Source of the DNA: Caenorhabditis remanei
Lineage: Eukaryota; Nematoda; Chromadorea; Rhabditida; Rhabditidae
Length of the DNA stretch: 64,000 nucleotides
Direction of reading: 5' to 3'
Assembly (NCBI RefSeq): GCF_010183535.1
Contig: NC_071329.1
Span: 18,924,879 to 18,988,878 of the forward strand
Shown here: positions 62,196 through 64,000 of the stretch, piece by piece
How the letters are laid out: each line of letters starts with the position of its first letter
How positions within the stretch are numbered: the first letter of the stretch is position 1
Made by a program: the position numbers and the translations under genes
Notes under the pieces: generated by a model
What the model saw: only the letters and a program-made list of their open reading frames with translations
The model's database searches: none
What the model was told of the DNA's origin: nothing

Positions 62196-63050
62196 AATGA
62201 AATGCTGAACATTCACGGACCACGAAAATTGATTAGTTATAATCATATTACTATGCTAGTTTTAGAATTAGTTTAATTTTTTAAATAATGAAAAAATTTT
62301 CTGTCGCCAGTTTTCAAATGATATATAACAAGTTTGAAAAAAACCTTACCGAAAATTCAGGACCAGAGCCTGAATCCCAAATAACAGAATAACAGAAAAA
62401 AGTAATTAGATTTCAATAAAAATAAGGAGAACATAGTTTTGACGGCTATCCCGGTAAGCCATCGAAATGTAATGAACGAATGACGAGAGAGAAGAGAGAG
62501 AGCGAGAGAGGGAGCAGACGAGACGCGTTGCGGGCGCGTCGCGGCCATAGAGAGCTCTTGGGTAGTCTTTTTTGGCACTGTGAACCAGACTCTAGTCTGA
62601 CTTCCCCTCTTTCGCAATCCTCTCCTCTTAGCGGCCCACCACCAAGAGGAGAGACGGAGGAGACAGGTCCCGCCCCTCCTCTAAAGAGCAGGGACGGCGC
62701 CCTCTCTTTCCTTTAGTTTAGAGAGAACTCGAGCTCTGAAATGTCACCTGTTCAGAGGAGAGATCCCGAATGACAGTATACCTGTAGTTCTGGATCTCAC
62801 TAGAGTTACTCTACTCGATATTTAACCATTCATAATAAACACATATATACTCAACAACTAAACGTCTTATTTTTATATCCTTATCCTACCGTAACCCCAA
62901 GTCCGAGGGATCGGATAAAGGTTGAGCTAAACCGAAGGGTATCTGGAGCGTCCCCTTCACATCACTGTGCCAACCGTTGCGCAAATACTGTGAAGAAGAC
63001 AGCTATCCACCGAATGGATCGCTCTTCGATAGTAAACAAGTGGTTTGTTG
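62196..63050. other. intergenic, unassigned
   Basis: Contains one GCG-type core near 62525 (GCGTTGCGGGCGCGTCGCGG), GA-rich low complexity, and a stretch near 62740-62900 with TTCATAATAAACACATATAT that resembles a polyadenylation or LTR end. I see no supported gene. Confidence 0.35.
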
Positions 63051-63905
63051 TAAAATCCTTTGAAATTTTACACAAAAACCGTTGAATTTGTTTAAAAATG
63101 AGCTGAAAATCGAAAAATGTCATCTCGGGTTACTGTAGATCGGTTTCTGTGCGAATACTGTAACCCCAATGCACCATAAATGCACAAATTCGATTTCTAA
63201 GCTTGAAAAACTAGAAAAACTGAAAAACTCAATTTTTTAAACCAAAATCAGCTCCAAACGGCAAAAAAACGGTAAAAAAACAAAAAAAAATCACAATTTT
63301 GGTATTGGATTACTGTAGATGCACCATATCTTACGACAAAATGCACAAGTTTTTTAAAACCAGTTTTTGAGGCTAAAATGCATGGAAACTTTGATAAAGA
63401 CATTGAAAATGACTAAAAACAGCGTAAAATTACTAGAACTTGCGGTTTTTCGTATCAGGTTACTGTAGATGCACCAAATCTCACGAAAAAGTGCAGCATT
63501 TTTCTAAAACTGGATTTCTTAATCATAAAAGCACTGAAACCTCCGATTTTGACATTGAAAAAAGGGAAACCCACGGAAAATAACCAAAAATCGCAATTTT
63601 TCATATCGGGTTACTGTAGATGCACCATATTTTACGACAAAACGCACAAATTTCCAAAAATCCTCTAAAAACCCTCCCCGGACCTAAAAAACCCCTGAAA
63701 ACCCAATTTTCCACTCAAAAACCTCTCCAGACATCATTTTCACTCAGAAAATCCTATCATAAGTGCGCCCTACCGATAATTCTGTCATATATCTGTAGTC
63801 AGATGCGTTGCGGTCGCGTTGCGGATTGTTATTTAACAAAAAGAGAACTAATAGGTATAAGTTTATTTAACATTTCTTTTTACATAATTAGGGGCAAAAA
63901 ACAAA
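63050..63905 (+). pseudogene. decayed partial duplicate of the qdpr-1 locus (intron 2 plus 3' flank)
   Basis: 63115-63650 repeats the TTACTGTAGATGCACCATAT array of qdpr-1 intron 2. 63655-63755 then matches the non-repetitive end of that intron (CTCAAAAACCTCTCCAGA, TTTTCACTC.GAAAATCC) at 58215-58315. Where exon 3 should begin, the sequence jumps to the qdpr-1 downstream flank: AAGTGCGCCCTACCGATAAT, the GCG core, then TATAAGTTTATTTAACAT as at 60127-60440. Exons 3-5 are missing. Confidence 0.6.
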
Positions 63906-63921
63906 AAAAACGGCGGCCTCC

Positions 63922-63960
63922 TCAACCTTCGCATTCGGAGAGAGCGATTATGGCGTCCTT
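63922..63960 (-). CDS. last exon of a gene leaving the window (tentative)
   Basis: After an acceptor (TTTTCAG at 63961-63967) 13 codons read KDAIIALSECEG and stop. A GTTAAATAAAC signal for this strand lies at about 63862-63872. The layout parallels the 3' end at 60461, whose downstream flank is duplicated here. Too short to name. Confidence 0.3.
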   Translation of the reverse strand, partial: KDAIIALSECEG

Positions 63961-64000
63961 CTGAAAATTTTTGGAAATAATTTAACTTCTTTTTCTTTTT

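Noticed and set aside
62740..62900. Possible solo LTR
   Set aside because: There is a TTCATAATAAACACATATAT poly(A)-like stretch, but I could not find TG/CA borders with a target duplication, a primer binding site or any retroelement coding sequence.

Overview
This is nuclear DNA of a nematode of the genus Caenorhabditis, most likely not C. elegans. The evidence is short GT-AG introns with TTTTCAG or TTCCAG acceptors, Caenorhabditis-type expanded families (C-type lectins, F-box/FBA-like proteins, DUF3557-like proteins), dense palindromic repeats, and a head-to-head dnj-17/qdpr-1 pair. I recall that pair as C. elegans T03F6.2/T03F6.1 on chromosome III; I could not check this. All gene models are hand-spliced; exon phases were checked by arithmetic.

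Layout. 1-8.2 kb: a mirror-image cluster of secreted C-type lectin (clec) genes, three on the minus strand and three on the plus strand, two of the latter broken or incomplete. 9.7-27.5 kb: two F-box/FBA-like genes and three DUF3557-like genes, arranged as inverted blocks on either side of a ligand-gated ion channel gene (15.9-20.1 kb). The channel lacks both cysteines of the Cys-loop. 27.8-46.7 kb: one hsp70-like gene on the minus strand spread over 18.9 kb. Its intron 5 carries an FBA-like gene, and its 11-kb intron 2 carries four complete DUF3557-like genes, one 5'-truncated copy and one orphan first exon, all on the plus strand. 47.9-54.7 kb: dnj-17 (DNAJC21/Jjj1 type, minus), whose introns are packed with hairpin repeats. 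56.9-59.5 kb: qdpr-1 (dihydropteridine reductase, plus). 60-64 kb: repeat-rich sequence with an unrecognised small gene model, a decayed partial copy of the qdpr-1 locus and the last exon of a gene leaving the window.

The conserved housekeeping genes (hsp70-like, dnj-17, qdpr-1) sit in a landscape of fast-evolving families and mobile DNA. Four short elements have perfect 8-bp target duplications of the hAT type, and three of them contain internal minisatellites. Other inverted-repeat elements carry tRNA-like Pol III promoter sequence. The DUF3557-like genes share an upstream element around TGACGTGGCAGATGGTATTT, and the lectin genes share a promoter block of about 120 bp, so each family is probably co-regulated. 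An Hsp70 and a J-protein are neighbours here, but nothing in the sequence shows that they work together.
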